The notes: generated by a model from the letters alone, not told the origin. 32,071 nt of DNA from Clostridiales bacterium UBA4039 (GCA_002382805.1 DGAD01000002.1:1-32071); one strand, 5' to 3'; counted from the stretch's first letter, positions 8,058-17,001 are shown. Translations and numbers: made by a program.

Positions 8058-10445
8058 ATGAAAAAAGAGAATGAACGATATATACATAAAGTGTCCGTGC
8101 GTGAACTTGTTGAGATGGTGTTTCGCTCAGGTGATATTACCTCGGTAAGTTTAAGCCATCGCCGTATGGTTGATGGTACGAAGGCGCACCAACGATTTCA
8201 AAAGGCAGAAGCTGAAAAAGGACCTTACGAAAGTGAGGTATCTGTAAGTTATACTTTTGAAAAAGATGAAGTGATGTATCATCTAGGTGGTCGAATTGAT
8301 GGGGTTATACTCACCAAGGAAAATGAAGAGACACATATTCTTATTGATGAGATTAAATCGACGACACGGGTGCTTAGCGAGATTGAACAGGGACAACTCG
8401 TGCATTGGGCTCAGGCGAAGGTGTATGCCTATCTGTATGCATTGCAATATCCATGTGATCGTATAGCGTGTCGATTGACGTATATTGAGTTGGATAGTAT
8501 GCAGCATAAGCAGTTTGAGCAAGAAATCCAGTTTGGTGAATTGGCAGATTTTTTTGCAGAAGTGTTAATGCACTACAGTGCGTATGCAAAAATGGTGGAT
8601 ACGTATGAACGCCGGATGCACCAAAGCATAAAGGCATTTGAGTTTCCATTTGATACAGTTCGTAGCGGTCAAGATAAGCTTATGAAAGGGGTTTATCGAA
8701 CCATTATGGAGGCCAATATTTTATTTAGTCGAGCGCCTACAGGAACAGGAAAGACAATCGCAACTTTGTTTCCCGGTATCAAAGCCCTTGGGCAAGACTG
8801 CACGGATAAACTTTTTTACTTAACGGCAAAGACCATCGGAAAAAAGGTGGCCGTTGAAACCTTAGAAAAAATGAAAGAAAAGGGTCTTGTATTAAAGTAT
8901 GTTGTGATTACTGCAAAAGAAAAAATTTGTATACATGAAGAAGTCAACTGTAACCCGGAACATTGTCCTTATGCCAAGGGTCACTATGACCGAGTGAACG
9001 AAGGTATTAAAGCCCTATATCATGATGCGGATGGATATAGCAAAGAGGTTATAGAAGCTTATGCCAAACAGTATCAATTGTGTCCCTATGAGCTATCCTT
9101 AGATTTGGCGACGTTATCACAAGTTATTATCTGTGACTATAATTATGCATTTGATCCCAGTGCTATGCTAAAGCGTTTTTTTGCGGAAGGAACCGGTCGA
9201 TATAGTTTGCTTATTGATGAAGCGCATAATTTAGTCGATCGTAGCCGAAGTATGTACTCAGCCGAAATCAAAAAAAGTCAGGTCATGGATATGAAGCGCA
9301 AAGTCAAGGAACTTGACCAACGTCTACATTTATACTTTACAAAAGTCAATCAGGTATTTATTGATATGCGCAAAGAGATGAAAGCTTTAGATCAAAAGCA
9401 GCGAGTTGAAGTGGAAGCTCCGCTATCTATAGAAACGCACTTACGCGGTATTATATATCGTATCGAAAAAATCTTTAAGCTTCATAAACAGTGGGAACAT
9501 ATGGATGAACTTTTGGAGTTTTATTTTTTGGCCTATGATTTTATCAAAAAATATGAAATGTATGGTCCTAACTATCGGACATACTACTTGAGAGAGGGCC
9601 AAGAATTAGTAATGAAGCTGTTTTGCGTCGATCCCCGGACGAATCTTCGCGAGATTCTTTTAACAATGAAAGGAGTCGTATATTTTAGTGCAACCTTATT
9701 GCCGATGCCTTATTATCGCTACCTGCTTGGAGGTGACGAACAAAGCTTTGGGCTTGACTTGCTCTCGCCATTTAAGCAAGAAAACCTTAAGCTTATGGTG
9801 GATGGGCGTCTGTCTACAAAATATGCTGACAGAGATCAATCGATGGGTCCTTTGATTCAAAAAATAGGTGCATTTGTTCAACAACGCCATGGCAATTACC
9901 TTGTGTATTTTCCATCGTATACATACATGAACAAGGCATATGAAGTGTTTGAGCATATCTATGGACATCAAGTGGAGTGCGCTATTCAGGAAAAAAATCT
10001 TCGAGAAGCGGATAAAGAAGCCTTTATTGATCGGTTTTCTACATCTAATGGAGAAAAGAGTTACGTGGCATTTGCAGTGCTTGGTGGCATGTTTGGGGAA
10101 GGGATTGATCTCATAGGAGAAAAACTTTTAGGCGCTGTCATTGTTGGAGTGGGTTTGCCGATGATCTGTTTTGAGCAAGATATTATCAAAGATTATTTTA
10201 ATCAAACGATGGGATCAGGGTTTGATTATGCTTATACGTATCCGGGAATGAACAAAGTCTTGCAAGCGGCAGGGCGAGTCATACGAACGGAAAATGATCA
10301 AGGAAGTGTCTTGTTAATTGACAAGCGATTTAGGACAAAGCGTTACCAAGAACTATATCCCGTGGAATGGTCTCATATGGAGACGGTTTTTGATGAAAAT
10401 GAGCTCAAATCAAAACTTCAGGAATTTTGGACAAGAACTTGTTGA
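8058..10445 (+). CDS. XPD/DinG-type DNA helicase with N-terminal PD-(D/E)XK-like domain
   Basis: A 795-aa superfamily 2 helicase, predicted to unwind DNA 5'-3'. The N-terminal part (about 1-175) looks like a Cas4/AddB-like PD-(D/E)XK nuclease: GGRIDGVI with D81, then LIDEIKST with E98 and K100, and a QAKVYAYLYA helix with Q119. The helicase part has Walker A APTGTGKT (226-233), four cysteines C291, C298, C303, C342 placed like the XPD Fe-S ligands, the DEAH box (387-390), and motif VI QAAGRVIRT near residue 740. The ATG at 8058 has AAGGGG upstream; a longer frame back to 7956 crosses the promoter region (TATAAT 8015-8020). It is a single gene. Similar fusions are known in Clostridia, with a presumed role in DNA repair or recombination. 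Confidence 0.9.
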   Translation: MKKENERYIHKVSVRELVEMVFRSGDITSVSLSHRRMVDGTKAHQRFQKAEAEKGPYESEVSVSYTFEKDEVMYHLGGRIDGVILTKENEETHILIDEIKSTTRVLSEIEQGQLVHWAQAKVYAYLYALQYPCDRIACRLTYIELDSMQHKQFEQEIQFGELADFFAEVLMHYSAYAKMVDTYERRMHQSIKAFEFPFDTVRSGQDKLMKGVYRTIMEANILFSRAPTGTGKTIATLFPGIKALGQDCTDKLFYLTAKTIGKKVAVETLEKMKEKGLVLKYVVITAKEKICIHEEVNCNPEHCPYAKGHYDRVNEGIKALYHDADGYSKEVIEAYAKQYQLCPYELSLDLATLSQVIICDYNYAFDPSAMLKRFFAEGTGRYSLLIDEAHNLVDRSRSMYSAEIKKSQVMDMKRKVKELDQRLHLYFTKVNQVFIDMRKEMKALDQKQRVEVEAPLSIETHLRGIIYRIEKIFKLHKQWEHMDELLEFYFLAYDFIKKYEMYGPNYRTYYLREGQELVMKLFCVDPRTNLREILLTMKGVVYFSATLLPMPYYRYLLGGDEQSFGLDLLSPFKQENLKLMVDGRLSTKYADRDQSMGPLIQKIGAFVQQRHGNYLVYFPSYTYMNKAYEVFEHIYGHQVECAIQEKNLREADKEAFIDRFSTSNGEKSYVAFAVLGGMFGEGIDLIGEKLLGAVIVGVGLPMICFEQDIIKDYFNQTMGSGFDYAYTYPGMNKVLQAAGRVIRTENDQGSVLLIDKRFRTKRYQELYPVEWSHMETVFDENELKSKLQEFWTRTC

Positions 10446-10772
10446 TTATTCTATAATTATTAAAAACTCTTAAATAGGCCTTCGTCATAATGGCTAAGAA
10501 AAATGACAAAAAAAAAACATGTTTATGCACACTTATTTTTCAAATCTTGCTATAATTATTATTGTAAAACCCCCCCAATACAATATATATATTAAGTTTT
10601 TGCTACACCCCATAAGAACAAATACCTTCTCCTTAAAAGGACAGCGATCGGATAGCTGTCCTTTTTTCATTTGCAATATAAGAAGCGCAACTATAGCTTT
10701 TGGCTTGCATTCTTAAGGGCAGTAGTTTAAAATTAAGTATAGCTTTACAATGATGACAAAGGAGGTAAAATC
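10446..10772. other. Gene-free interval with possible small RNA
   Basis: 327 bases without a supportable gene. It contains a TATAAT at 10551-10556, a run of seven C at about 10568, and an intrinsic terminator at 10635-10667. A 65-codon frame here has no ribosome site and reads through the terminator. A transcript of about 100 bases from the TATAAT to the terminator is possible but unproven. Confidence 0.4.
10635..10667 (+). terminator. Intrinsic terminator upstream of the GH13 gene
   Basis: An 11-bp stem AAAAGGACAGC (10635-10645) pairs with GCTGTCCTTTT (10655-10665), followed by more T. It lies 190 bases after the helicase stop and 105 bases before the GH13 start. It could end the helicase message, a small RNA, or act as a leader attenuator. 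Confidence 0.7.
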
Positions 10773-12905
10773 ATGAGTATTCAAATACCATTTGAACAAA
10801 TGAATCGTACTCAAAAAATGTTTACCTATTTTTCAACACGACAACAGATTCTTGATGAAAAAGCCATCTTTTCTGATGAAACGGAAAATTATCGCATACC
10901 GGCAGAACCATCGATGAATTCTCCGGTAGTGATACGCCTTCGTGCAGCAAAGAATAATCTTGATCATGCATATGTGTGCTATCAGGGCGAATGTTATGCA
11001 ATGGACGTTATCTCATCAGATGAGTATTTTGACTATTATGAATATACACTTAAAGTGGGAGAAAAGCTCTTTACTTATTTTTTCAAGTTGACGACAGGTC
11101 GATTGACAATATATTACAATAAAAAAGGAATCATGCGTGAACCGGATCATTATTTTGATTTTAAAATCATGCCCGGATTTCGGACGCCTAATTGGGCAAA
11201 AAATGCAGTCATGTATCAAATCTTTGTGGATCGATTCAACAATTCGGATCCGTCCAATGATGTAGTAGATAATGAATATATGTATATCAATAAACCGGCC
11301 AGACGAGTAACCGATTGGAATAAACTACCCGATCAAGACGGAGTGGGTGAGTTCTATGGTGGAGACTTAAAGGGTGTCTTGGAAAAGTTGGATTATCTCA
11401 AAGAGCTTGGAGTGGATGTGATTTATTTTAACCCGATTTTTGTATCTCCATCTAACCATAAGTATGATACTCAAGATTATGACTATGTCGACCCGCACTA
11501 TGGTGTGGTTATTAAGGATGCACAAGAAGTTCTTGATCAAGCTGATAAAGACAACAATGATGCAAAAAAATACATTACGCGTACGACAGAAACAGTGAAT
11601 CTGGAGGCAAGTAATAACCTTTTTGCCAATCTGGTCCATGAGGCACATCAGCGTAATATGAAAGTGATCTTAGATGGTGTGTTCAATCATTGTGGCTCTT
11701 TTAATAAATGGATGGATCGTGAAAAATTCTATGCAAATTCTCACAACTATCCTGTTGGGGCATATGGTGCAAAAAGCAGTCCGTATTATTCTTTTTTTCA
11801 CTTTCACAACAAACAAGCATGGCCGGATAATCCCTATTACGATGGATGGTGGGGACATGATACACTTCCTAAGCTTAACTATGAAGGATCGCCAAAACTC
11901 TATAAATATGTAATGGATATTGCTAAAAAATGGATGTCACCGCCATATGATGCAGATGGATGGCGTCTGGATGTTGCAGCTGATTTAGGATATAGTAAAG
12001 AGTTTAACCACCAGTTTTGGAAGGACTTTAGGCGAGAAGTTAAAAGTGTCAAACCGGATGCGATTATTATTGCTGAGCATTATGGAGATCCGTCGGACTG
12101 GTTGATTCATGGAGATCAGTGGGATACGGTGATGAATTATGATGCTTTTATGGAGCCGGTAAGCTGGTTCCTTACAGGAATGCAAAAACATAGTGATGAA
12201 TTTAGAGAAGACCTTTTGGGTAATCATCATTCGTTTTTTGATGCGATGAAGTATAATATGGCAAGGTTTCACACTCAATCGTTGCAAGTGGCGATGAACC
12301 AGTTGTCAAACCACGATCATAGTCGGTTCTTGACTCGAACCAATCGTACTGTTGGGCGAACACACACCGTGGGTGCTGAGGCAGCCAATGCAAATGTGGA
12401 TTTTGCAGTGATGAAAGAAGCGGTTGTAATTCAGATGACATGGGTTGGAGCACCGACGATTTATTATGGAGATGAAGCTGGGGTTGCCGGATGGACAGAT
12501 CCGGATAATCGCAGAACCTATCCGTGGGGCAATGAAAACACGGAGCTTATTGCACTACACCGTTCATTGATTAGTCTACGAAAAGCGATTCCGGCGCTAC
12601 GAACCGGATCATTAAAATTCTTATATGGAGAATATAATGTAATCGCTTATGGACGGTTTGACGATCATGACCAGGTCGTTGTCGTTATTAATAACAACAA
12701 TCATGATAAGACGGTGGAGATTCCGGTCTGGGAGATTGGAGTGAGTAATTCATCGGTTTGTCAGCAAGTGATTGAAACGACGCGAGAGGGACATTCAACG
12801 GCGGCGCAAAAATATAATGTAAAAAAAGGGAAAATAAAGGTTGACTTAACGCAAAATAGTGCTAAAATATTTAAATGTAAGCATTTTTCACATGATTATG
12901 AATAA
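10773..12905 (+). CDS. GH13 alpha-glucan hydrolase, neopullulanase/cyclomaltodextrinase-like
   Basis: Predicted cytoplasmic hydrolase of alpha-1,4 (and possibly 1,6) glucosidic bonds in maltodextrins, cyclodextrins or pullulan fragments. At 710 aa without a signal peptide, it has an N-terminal beta domain resembling CBM34 (about 1-130) and a GH13 barrel starting at MYQIFVDRFNN (147-157). The conserved regions are DGVFNHCG (301-308), DGWRLDVAADL with nucleophile D400, IIAEHYGD with acid/base E435, and LSNHDHSR with D515. An insertion at about 240-290 lies between strands, as in this subfamily. A C-terminal beta domain follows after about 600. Start ATG 10773 has AAAGGAGG. It is monocistronic, but its 3' end carries the tRNA-Ser promoter. 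Substrate preference is inferred from family only. Confidence 0.9.
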   Translation: MSIQIPFEQMNRTQKMFTYFSTRQQILDEKAIFSDETENYRIPAEPSMNSPVVIRLRAAKNNLDHAYVCYQGECYAMDVISSDEYFDYYEYTLKVGEKLFTYFFKLTTGRLTIYYNKKGIMREPDHYFDFKIMPGFRTPNWAKNAVMYQIFVDRFNNSDPSNDVVDNEYMYINKPARRVTDWNKLPDQDGVGEFYGGDLKGVLEKLDYLKELGVDVIYFNPIFVSPSNHKYDTQDYDYVDPHYGVVIKDAQEVLDQADKDNNDAKKYITRTTETVNLEASNNLFANLVHEAHQRNMKVILDGVFNHCGSFNKWMDREKFYANSHNYPVGAYGAKSSPYYSFFHFHNKQAWPDNPYYDGWWGHDTLPKLNYEGSPKLYKYVMDIAKKWMSPPYDADGWRLDVAADLGYSKEFNHQFWKDFRREVKSVKPDAIIIAEHYGDPSDWLIHGDQWDTVMNYDAFMEPVSWFLTGMQKHSDEFREDLLGNHHSFFDAMKYNMARFHTQSLQVAMNQLSNHDHSRFLTRTNRTVGRTHTVGAEAANANVDFAVMKEAVVIQMTWVGAPTIYYGDEAGVAGWTDPDNRRTYPWGNENTELIALHRSLISLRKAIPALRTGSLKFLYGEYNVIAYGRFDDHDQVVVVINNNNHDKTVEIPVWEIGVSNSSVCQQVIETTREGHSTAAQKYNVKKGKIKVDLTQNSAKIFKCKHFSHDYE
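12841..12868 (+). promoter_or_regulatory. Promoter of tRNA-Ser inside the GH13 coding end
   Basis: TTGACT (12841-12846), a 16-base spacer, TAAAAT (12863-12868), with a predicted start near 12875, about 39 bases before the mature tRNA. It lies entirely within the last codons of the GH13 gene. Confidence 0.6.
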
Positions 12906-12913
12906 TGCTTCAT

Positions 12914-13001
12914 GGAGAAGTACCCAAGTGGCTGAAGGGTCCGCACTCGAAATGCGGTAGGCGGCTTGCGCCGTGCGGGGGTTCAAATCCCTCCTTCTCC
13001 G
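12914..13001 (+). tRNA. tRNA-Ser (anticodon CGA)
   Basis: An 88-base type II tRNA. The acceptor arm GGAGAAG pairs with CTTCTCC (12994-13000), discriminator G. The anticodon loop CTCGAAA sits between CCGCA and TGCGG, giving anticodon CGA. The long variable arm (GGCGGCTTGCGCC region) is typical of tRNA-Ser, and the T-loop TTCAAAT is present. No CCA is encoded. Confidence 0.97.
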
Positions 13002-13025
13002 TTTGATTATAATGAGAACAATAAG

Positions 13026-13057
13026 AAAACCTCGCTTGATTGCAAGCGAGGTTTTTT
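13026..13057. terminator. Bidirectional terminator between tRNA-Ser and lacI-type gene
   Basis: A stem AAACCTCGCTTG (13027-13038) pairs with CAAGCGAGGTTT (13043-13054), loop ATTG, with six T on the plus strand. The minus strand also gives TTTTCTTATT after the stem, so it can serve the convergent LacI-family gene. Confidence 0.85.
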
Positions 13058-13088
13058 GCGTTTAACAAACAATTGTTTAACCTATAAT

Positions 13089-14093
13089 TTATAGTTTGGT
13101 TGATCCACGTACGATGAGTTCTGTCTCCAAAATGATGTGTTTGTTGGGCACCTGTGGAAACTTGATTTTTTCTAATAACAATTCACACGCTTGGAGACCG
13201 AGCTGGTAGCTTGGCTGTTCGATTGTTGTAATGGGTGGATCGGACATGGTTGATAGATATACATTGTCAAATCCGACAACGGAAATATCTTCTGGAACCC
13301 TAAAGCCCAATTTTTTCGCAGCATTGATTGCAGCAAAAGCATAGACGTCAGAACAAGCGAAAAAAGCATCCGGATGATCAGGTTGACTTAAAAGATGAAG
13401 AATGTTTGAATAAGCCACACTGTAAGTAACAGAAGATAGGTGGAGAATCCAAGAAGGGTTAATCGGAAGTCCGGCAGCTGTCAAAGCTTGGCGATATCCT
13501 TTTTCTCGGTGTCTTGCGTACTTAAAATTCATATTACAATTAATCAGTCCGATTTTTTTGCAACCAGTTGAAATCAGATAATTGACGGCTTGAGTTGAAG
13601 CCTTGACATCATCGATGTTCACATAAGACACGTTATAATTTTCGGCATGCTCAGAGCACATGACCACAGGACAACGGAAGGTCAAGTCCTCTAAAAACTT
13701 TGAATTTGGAACAGAGCAGAAAATAATAATTCCAGCAATGGAATTATTTTTTAATATCTCCTCATAATTTATTCTGCCTGCATAGTGGCTCAAATCTTGC
13801 ATGAGGAGTACATGATAGCCTTCAGAACGTGCGGATTTTTGAATCCCCTCAATGACAGGACCATTAAAAGGATTATCAAAGTCCGGAACGCACATTAATA
13901 TAATGTTGCTGTTGACATCAGAAAGCGTAGCCGGTGTTTTTGGAGAAAAATTCAACTCTTCCATGACGGCTACAACACGTTGCTTGGTCTCTGCTTTGAC
14001 ATTATTTTTATTATTGATAACTCTAGATACTGTAGCTATAGATACATTTGCCTTTTTGGCAACGTCTTCAATAGTGATTTTATTTTCAACCAT
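13089..14093 (-). CDS. LacI-family transcriptional regulator
   Basis: A 334-aa cytoplasmic DNA-binding repressor. The N-terminal helix-turn-helix is TIEDVAKKANVSIATVSRVINN (about 6-27), followed by the hinge region and a periplasmic-binding-protein-like sugar-sensing domain (about 60-334) with typical blocks such as GFDN and TTIEQP near the end. The ATG at 14093 is chosen because AGGAG lies 8 bases upstream and the HTH then starts at the normal distance; the open frame extends upstream past a poor start. It is divergent from the sugar ABC operon, which it most likely represses, and its own promoter overlaps a TGTAAA half-site. The inducer is unknown. Confidence 0.93.
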   Translation of the reverse strand: MVENKITIEDVAKKANVSIATVSRVINNKNNVKAETKQRVVAVMEELNFSPKTPATLSDVNSNIILMCVPDFDNPFNGPVIEGIQKSARSEGYHVLLMQDLSHYAGRINYEEILKNNSIAGIIIFCSVPNSKFLEDLTFRCPVVMCSEHAENYNVSYVNIDDVKASTQAVNYLISTGCKKIGLINCNMNFKYARHREKGYRQALTAAGLPINPSWILHLSSVTYSVAYSNILHLLSQPDHPDAFFACSDVYAFAAINAAKKLGFRVPEDISVVGFDNVYLSTMSDPPITTIEQPSYQLGLQACELLLEKIKFPQVPNKHIILETELIVRGSTKL

Positions 14094-14127
14094 TTCATAT
14101 TCTCCTATACGCATTGTAGATATTCCC

Positions 14128-14157
14128 ATTATAACGAATAAAACCTTTAATTGTAAA
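14128..14157 (-). promoter_or_regulatory. Promoter of the LacI-family gene
   Basis: Read on the minus strand: TTTACA (14152-14157), an 18-base spacer, TATAAT (14128-14133). The -35 hexamer coincides with a TGTAAA half-site, which suggests autoregulation. Confidence 0.55.
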
Positions 14158-14341
14158 GCAAAATGTAAAAAGAATGAAAAAAACATGTAAATTTACAAAA
14201 AAAGAAAGAAATGACAAATCCACAACACACGACAATATACATTATGCACAAAAATAAATAATATAAATTATTTTAATTGACACAACCTAATAAAAATAGT
14301 AAGATGTGATTGTAAAGTTTCAGAAAAAAAGAAAATTTACA
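14151..14341. promoter_or_regulatory. Cluster of TGTAAA/TTTACA half-sites, probable LacI-type operators
   Basis: TGTAAA occurs at 14152, 14164, 14186 and 14311; TTTACA at 14192 and 14336. The pair at 14186-14197 forms the perfect 12-base palindrome TGTAAATTTACA. The pair 14311-14341 brackets the predicted transcription start of the sugar operon. The layout fits operators for the divergent LacI-family protein. Confidence 0.5.
14277..14305 (+). promoter_or_regulatory. Promoter of the sugar ABC operon
   Basis: Perfect TTGACA (14277-14282), a 17-base spacer, TAAGAT (14300-14305). The start would be near 14312, inside a TGTAAA half-site, consistent with repression by the divergent LacI-type regulator. 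Confidence 0.75.
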
Positions 14342-14374
14342 GTAAAGATAAGTGGAAGATAGGAGGAAGGCAGG

Positions 14375-15427
14375 ATGAAAATGAAAGTATTAGCGTATAT
14401 CCTTGTATTGGCAATGGCAGTAGCGATGCTGGTAGGATGTGGATCAAAGGAAGTAGAAGAAACAGGGGGAACAGGGGACACAGGTGAAGCCGTTACAGAG
14501 ACAACAACAGAACCAGAAGGGGAAACTGAAACGGAGGCGGAGACAGAACCAGAAGCACCTGCAAAAGAAAAGATGAAAATTGGTATCTTAGCACCTGCAG
14601 TAACACATGGTTGGGTTGCAGCTGTAGCATACAATGCAGAAGCACGTTGTAAAGAGGTATCCGATGAAGTTGATTATAAGCTTTATACATCGGTCAATGC
14701 AGAAGAGATGACAACACAACTTGATGACTTAAGAACATGGGGAGCTGAGGCTATTGTCGCATTTCCACAATGGCAGGGTATGGAAGTACCGATTCAGTCA
14801 GTTATTGATAGCGGGATTGAAGTCGTAAACTTTGACATCGCAATTGATGCAGAAGGTGTATACCGTGTATCAGGAGATAATGAAGACATGGGTGTTCAAG
14901 GAGCAAAATACATCGTTGATAAAATCGGAACAGAAGGAACGGTTGTTGTACTTAACGTTCCATCCGCTGGATCAGTATCTGAGTTACGTGAAAAAGGATT
15001 CGTAGAAACAATGGCAGAGATTGCACCGGATATGGAGCTAATTACTTATGCGACAGCTTTTACTAGAGAAGATGGATTAAAAGATATGTCGGATATTTTA
15101 ACAGCAAATACTAAAATTGATGCAGTATATTCCATGGATGATGAGACATCTATCGGTGTTCTTCAAGCGATTACTGAATCAGGACGCACAGATATTAAAG
15201 TTGTTACAGGTGGTGGTGGAGCGCAAGAGTACTTTAACATGATGCCTGAAAATGACGACATCTGGATTGAATCTGCACTTTATAGCCCGGCAATGGTTAA
15301 AGATGCGGTAGATATGGCAGTATCTCTATTAAAAGGGGAAACCGTTGAGCCAGTAAAAATTATTCCTACAACCATCGTTGACAAAGATAACTATCAAGAG
15401 TATTTGGACGAAAATTCTCCATACTAA
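14375..15427 (+). CDS. Sugar ABC transporter substrate-binding lipoprotein
   Basis: A 350-aa extracellular sugar receptor anchored by lipid. The signal peptide ends in LVGC (Cys22). A Glu/Thr-rich, low-complexity linker runs to about residue 67, then the Peripla_BP_4-type domain begins with MKIGILAPAVTHGWVAAVAYNA. Later blocks such as VSGDNEDMGVQGAKYI and IDAVYSMDDETSIGVLQAI match the ribose/galactose-binding class. The ribosome site AGGAGG lies upstream of ATG 14375. It is first in the operon and followed by a partial terminator, which fits the usual excess of binding protein over transporter. The ligand cannot be read from sequence; a monosaccharide, polyol or glycoside is likely given the oxidoreductases downstream. 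Confidence 0.92.
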   Translation: MKMKVLAYILVLAMAVAMLVGCGSKEVEETGGTGDTGEAVTETTTEPEGETETEAETEPEAPAKEKMKIGILAPAVTHGWVAAVAYNAEARCKEVSDEVDYKLYTSVNAEEMTTQLDDLRTWGAEAIVAFPQWQGMEVPIQSVIDSGIEVVNFDIAIDAEGVYRVSGDNEDMGVQGAKYIVDKIGTEGTVVVLNVPSAGSVSELREKGFVETMAEIAPDMELITYATAFTREDGLKDMSDILTANTKIDAVYSMDDETSIGVLQAITESGRTDIKVVTGGGGAQEYFNMMPENDDIWIESALYSPAMVKDAVDMAVSLLKGETVEPVKIIPTTIVDKDNYQEYLDENSPY

Positions 15428-15451
15428 GAGTAGAAGGCGAAACAATAAGAG

Positions 15452-15478
15452 GGCTATGGCGATGTCATAGCCTTTTTT
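15452..15478 (+). terminator. Intercistronic partial terminator/attenuator
   Basis: A 7-bp stem GGCTATG (15452-15458) pairs with CATAGCC (15466-15472), followed by six T. It lies between the binding-protein and ATPase genes and probably lowers downstream expression rather than ending the operon. Confidence 0.65.
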
Positions 15479-15499
15479 AGAAGAAAGGTATTAAGGAAT

Positions 15500-16981
15500 A
15501 TGAAATTAGAAATGCAAAATATATACAAATCATTTGGAGCAAACAATGTGTTAAAAGGTGTGGATATCTCTCTAAGTGGTGGTGAAATATGTGCATTGCT
15601 TGGAGAAAATGGTGCCGGAAAATCAACGCTCATGAATATTTTAGGCGGAGTCATTAACAGTGATTCAGGTACGATTCTCATCGACGGGAAGCCGGTAGAA
15701 TTTAAAAATCCTGTGGATTCTCTTGAAGCGGGAATTGCATTTATTCATCAGGAATTAAATCTTGTCAATGACCTAGCTATTTTTGAAAATATGTTTATCG
15801 GTCGAGAATTGAAAAACAAATATGGTTTTTTAGATGCAAAAACAATGATAAAAAAAACAAAGGAAATATTTGAAAAAATAGGACTGGAACTGAACCCTGA
15901 GCAGATGGTTCGAGACTTAGATACCTCCTATAAACAATTCATAGAGATTGCAAGAGCACTAATGATGAATGCGTCGATTATCATCATGGATGAACCGACA
16001 ACATCCTTAACGGAGCATGAAATCAAAAGGGTCTTTGCAATGATGAATGTATTAAAAAGTCATGGTGTTGGCATGGTTTTTATCTCCCACAAATTAAAAG
16101 AAGTCGTTGAAATATGTAATAAGTATACTGTACTTAGAGATGGAAACATGGTTGCCACAGGCGAGATAAAAGATGTCACAACCGATGACTTGGCAAAGCA
16201 TATGGTAGGACATGATGTGCGAACGGAAAGCCTGCAGCGAGACAAGGAAATAGGTAATGAGGTTCTTAGGCTTGAGAGGCTTACTGATGCCACACATTTT
16301 CGGGATATATCCTTAAACCTAAGGCAAGGTGAGATACTAGGTGTAACCGGACTGCTGGGAGATGGACGAAGTGAATTGTTTCAAGCTGTTTTTGGGGATC
16401 GACCTAAGTATACAGGAGACATCTATATCGACAATCAACAGGTGAAGATTGATTCAACAACAAAAGGTCTAGATCTTGGTATTGCATATGTGCCAAGAAA
16501 CAGAAAAGAAAATGGCATCATAAAAGATATGAACATTTTGGAAAATGGTTCACTTGTTACATTAAAACGCTTGCAAAAACGCTTTTTTATTGATCGAAAA
16601 AAACAAAATACTGAATTTGACGTACAAAAAGACAGTCTAAAAATCAAGATGGAGAAAAAACTGGATTTGATTACGAGTCTATCTGGAGGAAATCAGCAAA
16701 AGATTGTATTAGCAAAATGGTTATCGTCCAATCCTAAAATTTTGATTATGGACAATCCGACACAAGGCGTTGATGTAGGTGCTAAGGAAGAAATCTATGA
16801 TATTATCTTAAAACTTGCAGGACAAGGTGTTGGGATTATTGTGCTTTCAAGTGAAGCGCAGGAGATTATCAGGGTTTGTGATCGAAGTCTTGTGATGTAT
16901 CACGGTGCGATTGTAGGGGAAGTCTCTGGAGAAGATATGAATGAACAAAAGATTATGCGTCTAGCAACAGGTGGCAAATAG
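15500..16981 (+). CDS. Sugar ABC transporter ATP-binding protein, RbsA/MglA type
   Basis: A 493-aa double-ABC ATPase that powers sugar import. Domain 1: Walker A GENGAGKST (35-43), a degenerate signature near LDTSYKQFIEIARAL (140-154), Walker B IIMDEPTTSL (161-170). Domain 2: the Walker A position is GLLGDGRSE (285-292), lacking GKS/T as usual for this family. The signature is LSGGNQQK (394-401), and Walker B reads LIMDNPTQGVD (415-425), with Asn419 where the catalytic Glu is more common. ATG 15500 has a modest ribosome site (AAGGA). It is followed after 20 bases by the permease. Confidence 0.94.
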   Translation: MKLEMQNIYKSFGANNVLKGVDISLSGGEICALLGENGAGKSTLMNILGGVINSDSGTILIDGKPVEFKNPVDSLEAGIAFIHQELNLVNDLAIFENMFIGRELKNKYGFLDAKTMIKKTKEIFEKIGLELNPEQMVRDLDTSYKQFIEIARALMMNASIIIMDEPTTSLTEHEIKRVFAMMNVLKSHGVGMVFISHKLKEVVEICNKYTVLRDGNMVATGEIKDVTTDDLAKHMVGHDVRTESLQRDKEIGNEVLRLERLTDATHFRDISLNLRQGEILGVTGLLGDGRSELFQAVFGDRPKYTGDIYIDNQQVKIDSTTKGLDLGIAYVPRNRKENGIIKDMNILENGSLVTLKRLQKRFFIDRKKQNTEFDVQKDSLKIKMEKKLDLITSLSGGNQQKIVLAKWLSSNPKILIMDNPTQGVDVGAKEEIYDIILKLAGQGVGIIVLSSEAQEIIRVCDRSLVMYHGAIVGEVSGEDMNEQKIMRLATGGK

Positions 16982-17001
16982 GAGAATAGGAAGGTATACA
17001 G

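Noticed and set aside
10519..10716. 65-codon open frame before the GH13 gene
   Set aside because: No ribosome site, low-complexity product, and it reads straight through the terminator stem at 10635-10667.
13067..13078. AAACAATTGTTT palindrome near the end of the LacI-type gene
   Set aside because: A short AT-rich palindrome after a terminator, far from any promoter; chance is the simplest explanation.
10700..14400. Catabolite responsive (cre) sites near GH13 and sugar operon promoters
   Set aside because: I looked for the 14-base cre consensus around both promoters and saw no convincing match.
14320..14634. Antisense frame rich in Ser/Val/Pro
   Set aside because: It is the mirror of the repetitive Glu/Thr linker of the binding lipoprotein and has no start signals.
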